NCBI RefSeq assembly: GCF_963678635.1
Contig: NC_087063.1
Span: 17,300,449 to 17,364,448 of the forward strand
From: Symsagittifera roscoffensis
Lineage: Eukaryota > Xenacoelomorpha > Acoela > Convolutidae
DNA: 64,000 nt
Direction: 5' to 3'
A program made the translations under genes and the position numbers. The first letter of the stretch is position 1. Each line of letters opens with the position of its first letter. Below, one piece after another: positions 17,214-26,232 of the stretch. The notes beneath the pieces were generated by a model. The model was not told the origin of the DNA. It saw only the letters and a program-made list of their open reading frames with translations, and ran no database searches.

Positions 17214-19585
17214 GGGGGTTCGATTTGGCGAGGAACCCTGGCCTGAACAACAACACGGAGTATGGCGCGGGGGAATTCCCACTGCCGGTCAGACCATCAG
17301 TCAGGTCCACGAGCCAGAGTACGAGTAAAGTACTATCGATGACACGGGAACAGCAGACGGGGGAAGTTTATCCGGACGTCAGTGCCATGAAGAGAGAACT
17401 CGAGAGGACCCAGCGGGAAAGGAACAAGGTGAACCTCGACCGGGATCAAGCGGTGCTTGAGAGGGATCAAGCGCGGAGAGAACTGGACATGATGAGAGCT
17501 GAACAGCTACAGGCAGAAAGGGTGCGGGAGAATGCCGCGAATTGTGAGCAGCTGAAGCAGGCTCTCGAGAGAGATCAGGCAAAACTTGAGAGGATCCAGC
17601 GACAACAACGCGAGCTCGATATGCAGAAAGGGGCTAGGCCCAAAGAACGGGTAGTGACTGGCTCAAGGCCAGAGTCACGCATGGAAGTAGATGAAGCTCC
17701 TAGGTCGAAGGGACGATTCAACCTCGACCGTGCGGCTCAAGATCATATGAACGAGGGGCTGGAGGTATGGATACCGCCCGAATCGGCGTCCTCCCTGCGT
17801 GGTTTGGAGACTCAAGTAATACGACCATTGATGGACGTCGCGTTGCCTGGATATACACCGAGTTCGACCCCGGGTAGTAGTCAGGTGAGTGGCAACTCGT
17901 CACGATTGAAAGAGTTGCAGGAGCGGCTGCAGCTGAGGAGTCGCGAGAGTCCGGCAAGAGCGGACTTACCCTCGACGTGGGGGGAGCAACCTGTCAGGAG
18001 TGTGGTGATCTCGAGCTACAAGAAGAATGCGGAAGGGAGATATCGCAAGCACAATCGGATAGACTGGAATGCGGCGCAGAGGGAGAGGAGAGATTGCTTC
18101 CACGACGCGACTTGGGTGGAGTACTTCACGCATCCGCGAGTGCCTGAAGGCGTGGTTCACTTGATCATTGGGGACAGCTTGCTGCGGGTGCTGACCCGGA
18201 TCCAGTCCCATTGGCAAACGGGAATCTTGAGCTTCGCCGGAGCCGCAACGCCGCAGATGTTAGCGACACTTGAGATGTTAGGGATGGTAAGTGCATACAC
18301 GGTCACCCTGATGGTCGGGACGAACGACGTGTCCAGATGGGAAGCAAGGAAGGTGACAAGGCTGCACGACAAGATGAGCTGCATTCTCGAGGAAATACGG
18401 ATCCAAATGGATCCGGCCATTCTCACGGTATGTACCGTTCCCTACAACATGGGAGCGGATCAACATGCAGTGGAGATGAACAACAAAGTGCGAAGCCTGA
18501 ACGAAACAATCAGGAAGATACATCAAAAGAGTGTCCTTCCCCTTCGGCTACTGGACGTGGCTGCGCAAATGGAGCTATCCTCTTTCCCTGACGACGCATC
18601 TGCGGATGGCCTTCACTTTGATAGGCCCAGAGGGGTGGAGTGGTTGAACAACGTCTTCCAAAGACACATATGTGCGCTGGAGGCAGAGTTGCTGGAGACG
18701 GCGCAGGTCACGTTCGGACCACCTCCAAACCCACCCTTCTACAACCCGAGGTCCATGTCCAGTCGCTTAGGCGAGAGAGCCGATTCTAGAGACAGTTCAA
18801 GGAACAGCCGGACCAAGTTACCAAGCACCTCGCCCATGGAAGCTGATGAAGCGACATCAGCAACTCCTCAGGGGTCAATAATGTCCTCAGTGGTGGTTGC
18901 GGAGAAGAAGAGGGCAGAAAAGCCACTGGAGACCAGCAGGTCGAAATATGAGGAGAAGGTCAAAGAATTGGATCTGGAGGATCTGGAATGTAGGCTGGAG
19001 CTAGCGAGAACTTTGGGTCTTGAGCAGGTATCACACGAAGACTTGGGGAGACACCAGTGCGTGGACTGGTTGAAGGCTCATGAAACACACTTCTCGAGAG
19101 CGAAGTTGATGGAGACGGCGGATCTGACTGGAATTCCCATAAAATCAGTGATGGGACCGATTAATTACAGACCTCTCAAGTCATTGGGGAGCCCGGGACT
19201 GGTGGTGGAGCCTCCCAAACACCGAACCAGTATTGCCAGAATTAGAGTGGCCACTCCAGCACAGTTGAGAGTGGTAGACAAACTGATGGACCCGAGAGAA
19301 ATGGAGTTACCAGACGCCGCGTATGAAGGCACAAGATTGGCCAATGACCCCCGATACGGGAAACCCTGCGGGCAGACGCAGCTGGCCAAAACCTTGGCAG
19401 TTTACGACAGGGCAGACCCAGCTGCAGCAAGGGTGGTTTTCGTGGCAGGATCAGATTTTGAAGGAACGTCTCCCAAGTTGTTTTGGCCAGAAACTCTGAT
19501 ATATACCTTGCCGGGAGCGGAGCTAAACCAGATGTTGACCCTGGTGGTGGCAATGAAGTCAGAAATGCCCTGCGAACCTGAGTAA
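17183..19585 (+). CDS. E1 second giant frame: coiled coil and SGNH-hydrolase domain
   Basis: 800 codons. Residues about 60-160 form a long charged coiled coil (repeated RDQA/ERDQ heptads). Residues about 325-500 form an SGNH/GDSL-type hydrolase domain: block I GDS 330-332 (nucleophile S332), block II Gly 353, block III GTND 379-382 (N381), block V D475-G-L-H478. All four catalytic positions are present, so the fold should be an esterase or lipase-like hydrolase; the substrate is unknown. E3 has the same domain (50145-51842). The C-terminal part (about 740-795) begins the second SGNH-like segment. The frame ends at TAA 19583 just before AGMNDHL, which is uninterrupted in E3 (50130 frame), so I read this TAA as a nonsense mutation. 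The Met at 17183 is not the natural start; the frame enters from 16950 through the one-base lesion. Confidence 0.82.
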   Translation: MAVLERGWAIRGFDLARNPGLNNNTEYGAGEFPLPVRPSVRSTSQSTSKVLSMTREQQTGEVYPDVSAMKRELERTQRERNKVNLDRDQAVLERDQARRELDMMRAEQLQAERVRENAANCEQLKQALERDQAKLERIQRQQRELDMQKGARPKERVVTGSRPESRMEVDEAPRSKGRFNLDRAAQDHMNEGLEVWIPPESASSLRGLETQVIRPLMDVALPGYTPSSTPGSSQVSGNSSRLKELQERLQLRSRESPARADLPSTWGEQPVRSVVISSYKKNAEGRYRKHNRIDWNAAQRERRDCFHDATWVEYFTHPRVPEGVVHLIIGDSLLRVLTRIQSHWQTGILSFAGAATPQMLATLEMLGMVSAYTVTLMVGTNDVSRWEARKVTRLHDKMSCILEEIRIQMDPAILTVCTVPYNMGADQHAVEMNNKVRSLNETIRKIHQKSVLPLRLLDVAAQMELSSFPDDASADGLHFDRPRGVEWLNNVFQRHICALEAELLETAQVTFGPPPNPPFYNPRSMSSRLGERADSRDSSRNSRTKLPSTSPMEADEATSATPQGSIMSSVVVAEKKRAEKPLETSRSKYEEKVKELDLEDLECRLELARTLGLEQVSHEDLGRHQCVDWLKAHETHFSRAKLMETADLTGIPIKSVMGPINYRPLKSLGSPGLVVEPPKHRTSIARIRVATPAQLRVVDKLMDPREMELPDAAYEGTRLANDPRYGKPCGQTQLAKTLAVYDRADPAAARVVFVAGSDFEGTSPKLFWPETLIYTLPGAELNQMLTLVVAMKSEMPCEPE

Positions 19586-19600
19586 CTACTGTTTGCAGGG

Positions 19601-20398
19601 ATGAACGATCATCTGCATGCAACGGGATTTCTTGAGCAGCTCAAGGGTGGTGAGCCTACACCAAAGAGGATCTGGGAAGCCATCCAGACTCTATTCGCGG
19701 CTATAAATGAAGTACAAGAGAATGTCGCCTCAAGATTCGGCTCCAAGACAAAAGTGGCGTTCACAACGTCCCCCGGGTACTCGAGCATGCCGCTTGCACT
19801 GCAATTTGTGTACGCGATCTTGATCTTGATCGCAGATGGGAATGGGTGGCGTGTCCTGATGGCAGCTCCCAAACGAGAATTGGAAAAGACGAACTTGAGA
19901 CTGCGCAGATCAGAACTCGCGGCGGCATGGGCGGATGTCTCCCATGCGTTGAGAGGCTTTTACGAGTTAGCCGACATCCTCATCGTATTAGACGAGGTCC
20001 TCTTGTTGGAGATATCTAACTTCGCCAGGCAACTCAGGCTCAGCCCGATTATAAGGGACGATCACCTGACGGCTAGTCTGTGGTTTCGGGACATGGAGTT
20101 GACCATCACGAGCTCAACCAGCAGATCTAGAGGGCCGAACAACGAAAGGAAGAACTTGGCCGCATCGGAGAAGCAACTAGAATTGATGGTGCATCGGTTG
20201 GCACAAGAGGGAGGCAAGTGGCCCTTCTTAACACCAAGACTGGAAAACGCTACGGGGAAAACAAGAGAAGATGCGCCGCTTCTGGTGAAGCAGATCTGGG
20301 ATTTTCTTGAGGAGCAGCTGGGAATAGCTGAGAAGAGGGAGATGACGGTTGGCAGGTTCGTCACAGCAGCCAATGAGGTCACGATTGGAGGGTTATAG
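19601..20398 (+). CDS. E1 second giant frame: second SGNH-like segment
   Basis: 265 codons in the same frame as the preceding segment, after TAA at 19583. It opens with GMNDHL, resembling SGNH block III (GxND). Together with VAGSDFEG just upstream (about 19445) and a later conserved DDHLTASLWF, it looks like a second, degenerate SGNH hydrolase; the block I order GSD rather than GDS makes activity doubtful. E3 matches throughout (AGINDHL, SPGYAHLP, VLDEVL..LSNFSRQL). It ends at TAG 20396, where E3 continues with a Trp codon in the equivalent place, so a TGG-to-TAG change is likely. Confidence 0.68.
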   Translation: MNDHLHATGFLEQLKGGEPTPKRIWEAIQTLFAAINEVQENVASRFGSKTKVAFTTSPGYSSMPLALQFVYAILILIADGNGWRVLMAAPKRELEKTNLRLRRSELAAAWADVSHALRGFYELADILIVLDEVLLLEISNFARQLRLSPIIRDDHLTASLWFRDMELTITSSTSRSRGPNNERKNLAASEKQLELMVHRLAQEGGKWPFLTPRLENATGKTREDAPLLVKQIWDFLEEQLGIAEKREMTVGRFVTAANEVTIGGL

Positions 20399-20455
20399 AG
20401 GGAGCACGCGAAGGGTGAGCTAAGGACGAGGAGGGATCATGAGATTCTCGAGTTC

Positions 20456-22303
20456 TTGAGTCCTTGTTGGGGAAAAGAGTTCCTGGCCGGAGTGTACAGT
20501 GCGAAGGAAACTATCTTTAAAGCGTTCATACAGGAGGTATTGAATATGCCTATCAGTCTGTTGCTGGCGCTGTACCTGGTTTACCCGAGGTACTTGTTTA
20601 ATATGGGCCCAGCATACATGTTCAGTCGTGGCGTGGATACCCTCAGGATAGACGGATACTTGACGTTAGTGCTTCTGACCCACGGTGAACTGGCGTCATT
20701 TCACCGGTTGATGAGGTATGGGGAGCCCCTGTCGATGGGAAGAACACACTCGAGTATTGAAACCTACTCGTATAAGTGTGCGGCCGGGCTAAAGACGCTG
20801 CTAGTGCAGTACCTACTGATGCAAAACGGGCACCTGACTGGTGAAGAAAAGAGCCCGAAGACAAGAGAGGAATGGAGAAGAGTGAATGGAGGCATGCCCC
20901 TATTGACGGACCTATGCCTGGCCATGAGATCGGATCCCATGGGGATGATCCGGGGGCTAGGGGAGGTCGTGACCTGTATCTATGGACCGGCCGTCACGTT
21001 CGCGTTTCCAGATCCTCTGGTGACAGCTTATCGATACTCCGTGACCCACATGAGCCTCATAAGCGTATTAGATGGAACGACACTTAACTGGTGTCAGCAA
21101 GAGGTGCTAAGGGCACAAATGAGCAACACGGTGCTCTTTGGAAAGGTGAAGGATCCGGAGCTGATCGTGTACAGTTTCCGAGGACAACTGCAATGCCGGA
21201 TGGGAGGCAAGCGCGAGGGCCCCATCGAAACTTACCCCAAGTTCTGGAACTTGAATCCCTTGACAGCCAATGGGCGAGAAATCTTGAGAATTACTGCATG
21301 GACGAAAAGCTTCGAGCTAGGGAAAAAGGAACTAGAGGCGATATTGGAGAAGGAAGTCCTGCCCGCGAGCATTCCTGAGTTCCCCATAGTGAGGAGAATG
21401 ACCCTGGGGATGAACAGTTCCCTGGTTGTCCCGTCCCCTTACGCGAGAACCACAACCGAGGAACGGCAGAAGGAGTTCACCGACGGCTGGGATCCGCTCT
21501 TCATCGGCTACACTGCAACGATTTATTTTCATACCAGCGATGTGAAGATAAATTCATGGACGACTCAAGCCAAGAAAATGAGAGGGTCGATGCCCCCGAA
21601 TTTCGAGGTGCGAGATGCCTTGAGAGCACTTGAGCGGGCAAGTCTAGAGAACCAGTTGCCGGCATGGGACGACGGCAGGATGATAGTGAATGAAGGGCAC
21701 ATCGCACTGAAAGCAGACGATATGCTGTTTGCCACAAGGAGATACCGGGCACCTTACGGACTAGAGCAGGTGGATAGGAGTCAGGAAGGAAAAAAGCTGG
21801 ATGCAGCAGGTCCATTGTACGTGGCACTGACAGAGCACAAGGGGACGAATCCAACGACGCCATCACCCCTATCGGTGGACACCCCTGGGGATAAAAGGAG
21901 TGGCACCGTGGAAGATCGATTCAGGAGGATTCTTGAGAGAAGAGAAGCAGAATCGGGAGACGAGAGCATGGATGAAACTCTCAGTGAGGCAGGAGAGGAT
22001 ATGGAGGTGGGAAACACACCGGAGCAGAAGCCAGCGGAGGAGGAGTTCACTGCGCAGGAACTGTTGAAGGATCTGAGTGAAGAAAACTGGGCAGATACCC
22101 CCACGCCACCTCTGACCTCATCCCCCCGCAAGGACCCAGAGTTGTCATTGACGAGCGAGAATCCCAATATGGGAATGATCTTCTTGAGTGCGGAAAGAAG
22201 GGAGAAGAATACCTTCGAGGGAAACAGAGACGCCTTCCTGGGCCACTCTGGGCAAAGATGCTTGGCAGGAATTCTTGAGCGATTTCAATCGAGAAGTGGA
22301 TGA
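20456..22303 (+). CDS. E1 second giant frame: middle region, unrecognised
   Basis: 615 codons, same frame as the two segments upstream; the frame is open from just after the TAG at 20396, so the Met at 20456 is nominal. I recognise no domain. The first 350 residues are well conserved with E3 (WLDGLLTLI/IDGYLTLV, GGMPLLT, IYGPAVTFAFPD, ISVLDGTTLNWC). Residues about 440-600 are acidic, Ser/Pro/Glu-rich and poorly conserved, like a linker. In E3 this linker runs on in one frame into the next segment, whereas E1 needs a shift near 22240; the last residues here are therefore out of frame. Confidence 0.7.
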   Translation: MSPCWGKEFLAGVYSAKETIFKAFIQEVLNMPISLLLALYLVYPRYLFNMGPAYMFSRGVDTLRIDGYLTLVLLTHGELASFHRLMRYGEPLSMGRTHSSIETYSYKCAAGLKTLLVQYLLMQNGHLTGEEKSPKTREEWRRVNGGMPLLTDLCLAMRSDPMGMIRGLGEVVTCIYGPAVTFAFPDPLVTAYRYSVTHMSLISVLDGTTLNWCQQEVLRAQMSNTVLFGKVKDPELIVYSFRGQLQCRMGGKREGPIETYPKFWNLNPLTANGREILRITAWTKSFELGKKELEAILEKEVLPASIPEFPIVRRMTLGMNSSLVVPSPYARTTTEERQKEFTDGWDPLFIGYTATIYFHTSDVKINSWTTQAKKMRGSMPPNFEVRDALRALERASLENQLPAWDDGRMIVNEGHIALKADDMLFATRRYRAPYGLEQVDRSQEGKKLDAAGPLYVALTEHKGTNPTTPSPLSVDTPGDKRSGTVEDRFRRILERREAESGDESMDETLSEAGEDMEVGNTPEQKPAEEEFTAQELLKDLSEENWADTPTPPLTSSPRKDPELSLTSENPNMGMIFLSAERREKNTFEGNRDAFLGHSGQRCLAGILERFQSRSG

Positions 22304-23036
22304 AGACACCACGTTGGACAATTTTAAAGAGGAACTGTGGGACACGGTGGTGAAGTTCGGTGAACCTGTCCTGATGGGGACGGGTTTAGAAGAGAAAGCT
22401 AGAGGAGAGCTGCTGAGCAAGATGGTCGAGTTGAGGAAAACATCAAGAAAGACCAGAGAAGACAAATGCAAAGACAGCTCTACTCCGAAACAGAAAACTG
22501 ACAATAAAATAATTAAATATACAAGGGGGGATAAGGTAGGAACTAGTAATATGATTAAAAGTACTAATATCCTTAAGGCTCGAGCAGGGGGGAGGCAAGA
22601 GTTGGCTGGAGAGAAGGAAGTTGAATCAGTGATGATAACGACGACGCCCCCGAATAAAGAAGTGAGGTCTCGCAAGAGGAAGAGAGACGTGGAGGGATTG
22701 GGCAGTCCTTCAGCTGACGCGATCTCGGAAAAGGACTTGAGAGAGACGGCCCCCATGGTTCTGGCACGATGGAAGACGGCAGCCTACAAAAGTAGCTATG
22801 AACCGAGGAAACTGCTCGACATAGAAAAAGAAATGGAAGACACCACTAGCTCAGTGACGGAGGAAAATTTCAAACCTCAGAGAAGAAAAATGAAGCGAGG
22901 TTCGACGAGCGGGCAGACCTGGGAGGTAGACGTCGGCAAAGAATGGGTCTCAAGTGAACATCAGGCTATTGGGAAACAAGTGACCAGTGATCCTCTTGAG
23001 AAGAATAAAACCAGAAATACCTCCCGACCGTGGTAG
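22188..23036 (+). CDS. E1 second giant frame: linker segment after frameshift
   Basis: 282 codons. It overlaps the preceding frame by 116 bases; comparison with the continuous E3 frame (45971-47050) places the true crossing near 22240. Genuine similarity to E3 starts with the AWQEFLSDFN region and includes EELWDTVVKFG. The rest is basic and low in hydrophobic residues. It ends in TAG 23034, in the same frame as the following segment, so one stop codon separates them. Confidence 0.65.
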   Translation: MRKEGRRIPSRETETPSWATLGKDAWQEFLSDFNREVDEDTTLDNFKEELWDTVVKFGEPVLMGTGLEEKARGELLSKMVELRKTSRKTREDKCKDSSTPKQKTDNKIIKYTRGDKVGTSNMIKSTNILKARAGGRQELAGEKEVESVMITTTPPNKEVRSRKRKRDVEGLGSPSADAISEKDLRETAPMVLARWKTAAYKSSYEPRKLLDIEKEMEDTTSSVTEENFKPQRRKMKRGSTSGQTWEVDVGKEWVSSEHQAIGKQVTSDPLEKNKTRNTSRPW

Positions 23037-23051
23037 ATAGCCCTTGGGACA

Positions 23052-25793
23052 TTGAAGGAAATGGAAGACTGCTTGAAGAGATTGAACAGTGGAGTAGCCC
23101 GCAAACGACACAGTTGGGCCACCCAGCAGAAGGCTGAGGTTAACAAGATAGAATTGGCGAACCAGCTGAAGAGATCCTGGCAAAACTTATTGAAGGATCA
23201 TTTTGAAGAGGCCATGAGGACACCCTCATCGGCACCGCCGCTGATGGCGAATCCCTTTATCAGGACTGCAGGACAACTGATGTTCGCGTGGAGCCTGTTG
23301 GGGATAGAGCTGGAGACACTGACTTCGTACGATAAGTTGAAGCTGGGAGGCAAAAATCTAGAGATATATCGAATGCTGATGCAGCACGTAGCCAGGGACA
23401 ACTCAGGCTTGAGTCTGGCAAGAAGGAAAGATGCAACCTGTTTCTTGAGATGGACGATGTCGATGATGACTGACAGTACCATCCTAGCATGTCATCAGAA
23501 AGCAGTTGGAAGCAAGACGCTGGAAAGGAGAGTCTCCACAGTCATCTTGAATGTGTACCAGAGTACTGGAATAGAGAGGGAGGATGGTTCTAGGCAATCT
23601 CTGGAGAGCCATAGGAAGTTAGATGAGATACGAAGGTTCTACAACAAGAAGTTCGAGGAGAAAGACGACGTTCACCGCAACCTGGCTTCGTCAGGGGAGT
23701 ACTTAAAACTCAACAAAAAGGGAGAGTACCAGTATGTTTCTGGAGTGATGGGAATGGCGTACAACCCCTTCTTGGACTTGGAAGCCGGAGGTGCCCACAG
23801 AAACTATGAGGTGGCGGAGCTACTGAAGTTCTGGACAGAGAAGATAATGGAGATAGACACTGTGGAGAGAGAGAGACCTAGCCTGGGTCTGATTCTCGAG
23901 AGAACGCCGGAAGTGATAAGTGTGCCACGCTCAAGTAAAAGAGTGGAACTAAAAATGGGTAACGGGAATGGCGTGTTGACCACGAATCTGGGAGTGGTAT
24001 GGAAATTACTCAGACCCTCCTGGTGTCCACATCCCCATGCGAGCCTGATTGAGGAGGTCACTGAGCGAGTGAGATTGGCACCGACAGAGGATGAGGATTT
24101 GGCGACCTTGAGTATAGTACATAGACTGATCCTGCCTCAGATGAAAGAGTCGAGTGAGGTGACGAGTGGAACAGGGTCGGTGAAGAGGATGGAGCCGGGC
24201 AGTTGTCTTGATTCGACATGTGGCAACGGCGAGCATACTTGTGATGGACGATCATGCGTCAGGATACAGTCTTTCCAGAAAGAGGACCTCATCACCTGGT
24301 TTGAAGATATCACCGAAAGGGAGAAGAGCGAGATACAGATAGTGACTGAATGTTACGCGAGTAGCACCGTGAACCTAGCGACAGCCTTGGGATTTTTCTC
24401 AAGAACGTGCAGTCTCCAGTCACTGGAGAGGCTAGAGTCAGAACACCACCTGGTGACCGCGTTGAGCGTGGAATCGCGGCCCGGAGTGTTACAAGTGAAC
24501 CAGAAGCACATCAAGAGTTGGAAGATTGGACTCGAGGCGGAGATGGGATTTCCCATGAGCGAAGCCTATGGATTGCCTCTAAATGCGAAATCCTTAGTGG
24601 GGTCAGTGTTGGCTAACCTATGTGGAAGCCACTATCCACTACACATGGCGATGGTGGAGGTGTCCAGCCAGAGGATATTGATAGACAAAGCCTTCTCGGT
24701 GCCCAAGTGCGTGAGACTAGCTCGGATGTCGCATCATTCACACAAGCTGTTGAGGAAGATCCGAGGAGCAGTACCGAAGGAACAAAGAGACGACTTGAGT
24801 GAAATCTGGGGTGAAGAACTCCTAGGCTTGGAGAGCGAAAACACAAGTGATCATGGAAGGCAAAACGTGGTGGGGAAACCCGCAGTAGGTGCTCCAAGCT
24901 CGGAAGAAGTCGATGTGATACACGAGAAAATGATGGAACTTGAGCCTCTCCTAGAAGCCTCGGGAGAACGCAATCTTAGAAGCATCGACCTCATGCATGG
25001 GGATTGTCCATGCCACTGTCTGGCGCAGACAGTGTGGTACCCAGACCGCGCCAATCTCTGTCTGATCTGGGACATAGAAGAAATTAAGTCGTTGGGACTA
25101 CCGGAGCATCGACAAAAGGTGACCATCTTGGTGGTGAGCACGATGCTGGCTCTACGATGGATGGAAGAAAACATAGCGAAGTATAGAGAATCGAGAACGC
25201 CAACAGCTGAGTCGATTCATGCGATAGATTACAGCAGGAGACTTGGGTTGTTCGAGACCGCATGCAAGGTATTCGCCATACCAGTGGAGATCAGACATAT
25301 ATGGAGCCGCCTGAGATTCTTTCCTTGGTTTCGTGCGACGTTAACATCCTGGTTATATTATCTGGTGACAAAGGACCACATGAGGAAACATCAAAAGGAA
25401 TATCGACAATTCCAAGCCGAGATAGGACCAGATGCCTTCAAGAGACCTCTGCTAACCCATCGAAATGTGATCACGACGGGGTGGAAAAGAGTGGGCAGAG
25501 TATCCAGAGACAATTCTAGAGCGAGGGAATCGATACTAGAGGAGGACCTGGCGAAGAATATAAGCATGAGTCTTCACAATTCCTTCTGTTTGAACCGGGA
25601 GTCGAAGGTAAAGAGCTTACCAAATCAGTCGAAGAGGTTGCAAGAGCAGAGGGAGTGGATGCGATCCTATGAACAGCTGAAGGCCTGGGAGGAAATTGTA
25701 ATCAGCTCCGATGACGAAGAGGCACTGTTGGAACAAATTACAGTGCCAAGAACACCGGTATCGGGTACCTCGAGGGCGAAGGACACGAGGTGA
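23052..25793 (+). CDS. E1 second giant frame: C-terminal region, unrecognised conserved protein
   Basis: 913 codons, frame open from 23037. No family is recognised. It is mainly helical without membrane segments and is conserved along its whole length with E3 (27600-30455). Best-kept parts: YNPFL, LMRPSWCP/LLRPSWCP, a Cys motif beginning PGSCL, FSVPKCVRLARMS, the CHCL motif followed by W and YP, and LLTHRNVITT near the end. Conserved Cys/His clusters could bind metal. Because the position corresponds to retroviral env but no signal peptide or transmembrane helix is visible, an envelope role is unlikely. It ends in TGA followed by a 440-bp 3' region. Confidence 0.75.
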   Translation: MKEMEDCLKRLNSGVARKRHSWATQQKAEVNKIELANQLKRSWQNLLKDHFEEAMRTPSSAPPLMANPFIRTAGQLMFAWSLLGIELETLTSYDKLKLGGKNLEIYRMLMQHVARDNSGLSLARRKDATCFLRWTMSMMTDSTILACHQKAVGSKTLERRVSTVILNVYQSTGIEREDGSRQSLESHRKLDEIRRFYNKKFEEKDDVHRNLASSGEYLKLNKKGEYQYVSGVMGMAYNPFLDLEAGGAHRNYEVAELLKFWTEKIMEIDTVERERPSLGLILERTPEVISVPRSSKRVELKMGNGNGVLTTNLGVVWKLLRPSWCPHPHASLIEEVTERVRLAPTEDEDLATLSIVHRLILPQMKESSEVTSGTGSVKRMEPGSCLDSTCGNGEHTCDGRSCVRIQSFQKEDLITWFEDITEREKSEIQIVTECYASSTVNLATALGFFSRTCSLQSLERLESEHHLVTALSVESRPGVLQVNQKHIKSWKIGLEAEMGFPMSEAYGLPLNAKSLVGSVLANLCGSHYPLHMAMVEVSSQRILIDKAFSVPKCVRLARMSHHSHKLLRKIRGAVPKEQRDDLSEIWGEELLGLESENTSDHGRQNVVGKPAVGAPSSEEVDVIHEKMMELEPLLEASGERNLRSIDLMHGDCPCHCLAQTVWYPDRANLCLIWDIEEIKSLGLPEHRQKVTILVVSTMLALRWMEENIAKYRESRTPTAESIHAIDYSRRLGLFETACKVFAIPVEIRHIWSRLRFFPWFRATLTSWLYYLVTKDHMRKHQKEYRQFQAEIGPDAFKRPLLTHRNVITTGWKRVGRVSRDNSRARESILEEDLAKNISMSLHNSFCLNRESKVKSLPNQSKRLQEQREWMRSYEQLKAWEEIVISSDDEEALLEQITVPRTPVSGTSRAKDTR

Positions 25794-26220
25794 GCCGGTG
25801 GCTCGAAGGGAAAATTCTAGAGTCTTGAGTCTTGAGAGGGAGGAGGCTCGAGGGTGAGCTCGGATGAAATCCGGGTTCACGAAAAAGAAATTTTAGACGA
25901 ATAAGATATTGTTATTAATATGATAGATCTATTATATAAATCAAAATGATGCATGATAATTTCCTGACTGAATAGCACAAAAGAAATTTTAAAATTACCA
26001 GCTTAAAAAGCGGGGATTCATGGGTGCAGGTGTGTGCAGATTTTGATTGCTGTTTAGCGATAGCGTGAAAGTTTTATATGGTTGTGAATTTTGGAAGGTA
26101 GATAAACTTAAGTCCGATGCAAACTTCTGTAAATGAACACTGGCACTGTATCTTGAGCAACACTCGGTTCTCTGGGACTCACTGGCAGATGACAACACGC
26201 GATGAGGACATCGATCTCGA
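25794..26220 (+). other. E1 3' noncoding region
   Basis: No coding frame. It begins with CTTGAG-rich sequence near 25820-25850 and ends in GATGAGGACATCGAT just before the polypurine tract. That motif resembles GGGGACGTCGAT upstream of the internal tract at 15869-15917. Confidence 0.65.
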
Positions 26221-26232
26221 GTCCGGGGAGTA
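26221..26232 (+). promoter_or_regulatory. E1 3' polypurine tract
   Basis: GTCCGGGGAGTA directly abuts the 3' LTR. It is identical in E2 and E3 at the same position. Confidence 0.8.

Noticed and set aside
16950-25793. Envelope protein hypothesis for the second giant frame
   Set aside because: Position fits, but there is no signal peptide, fusion peptide or transmembrane helix, and the recognised domain is an SGNH hydrolase.
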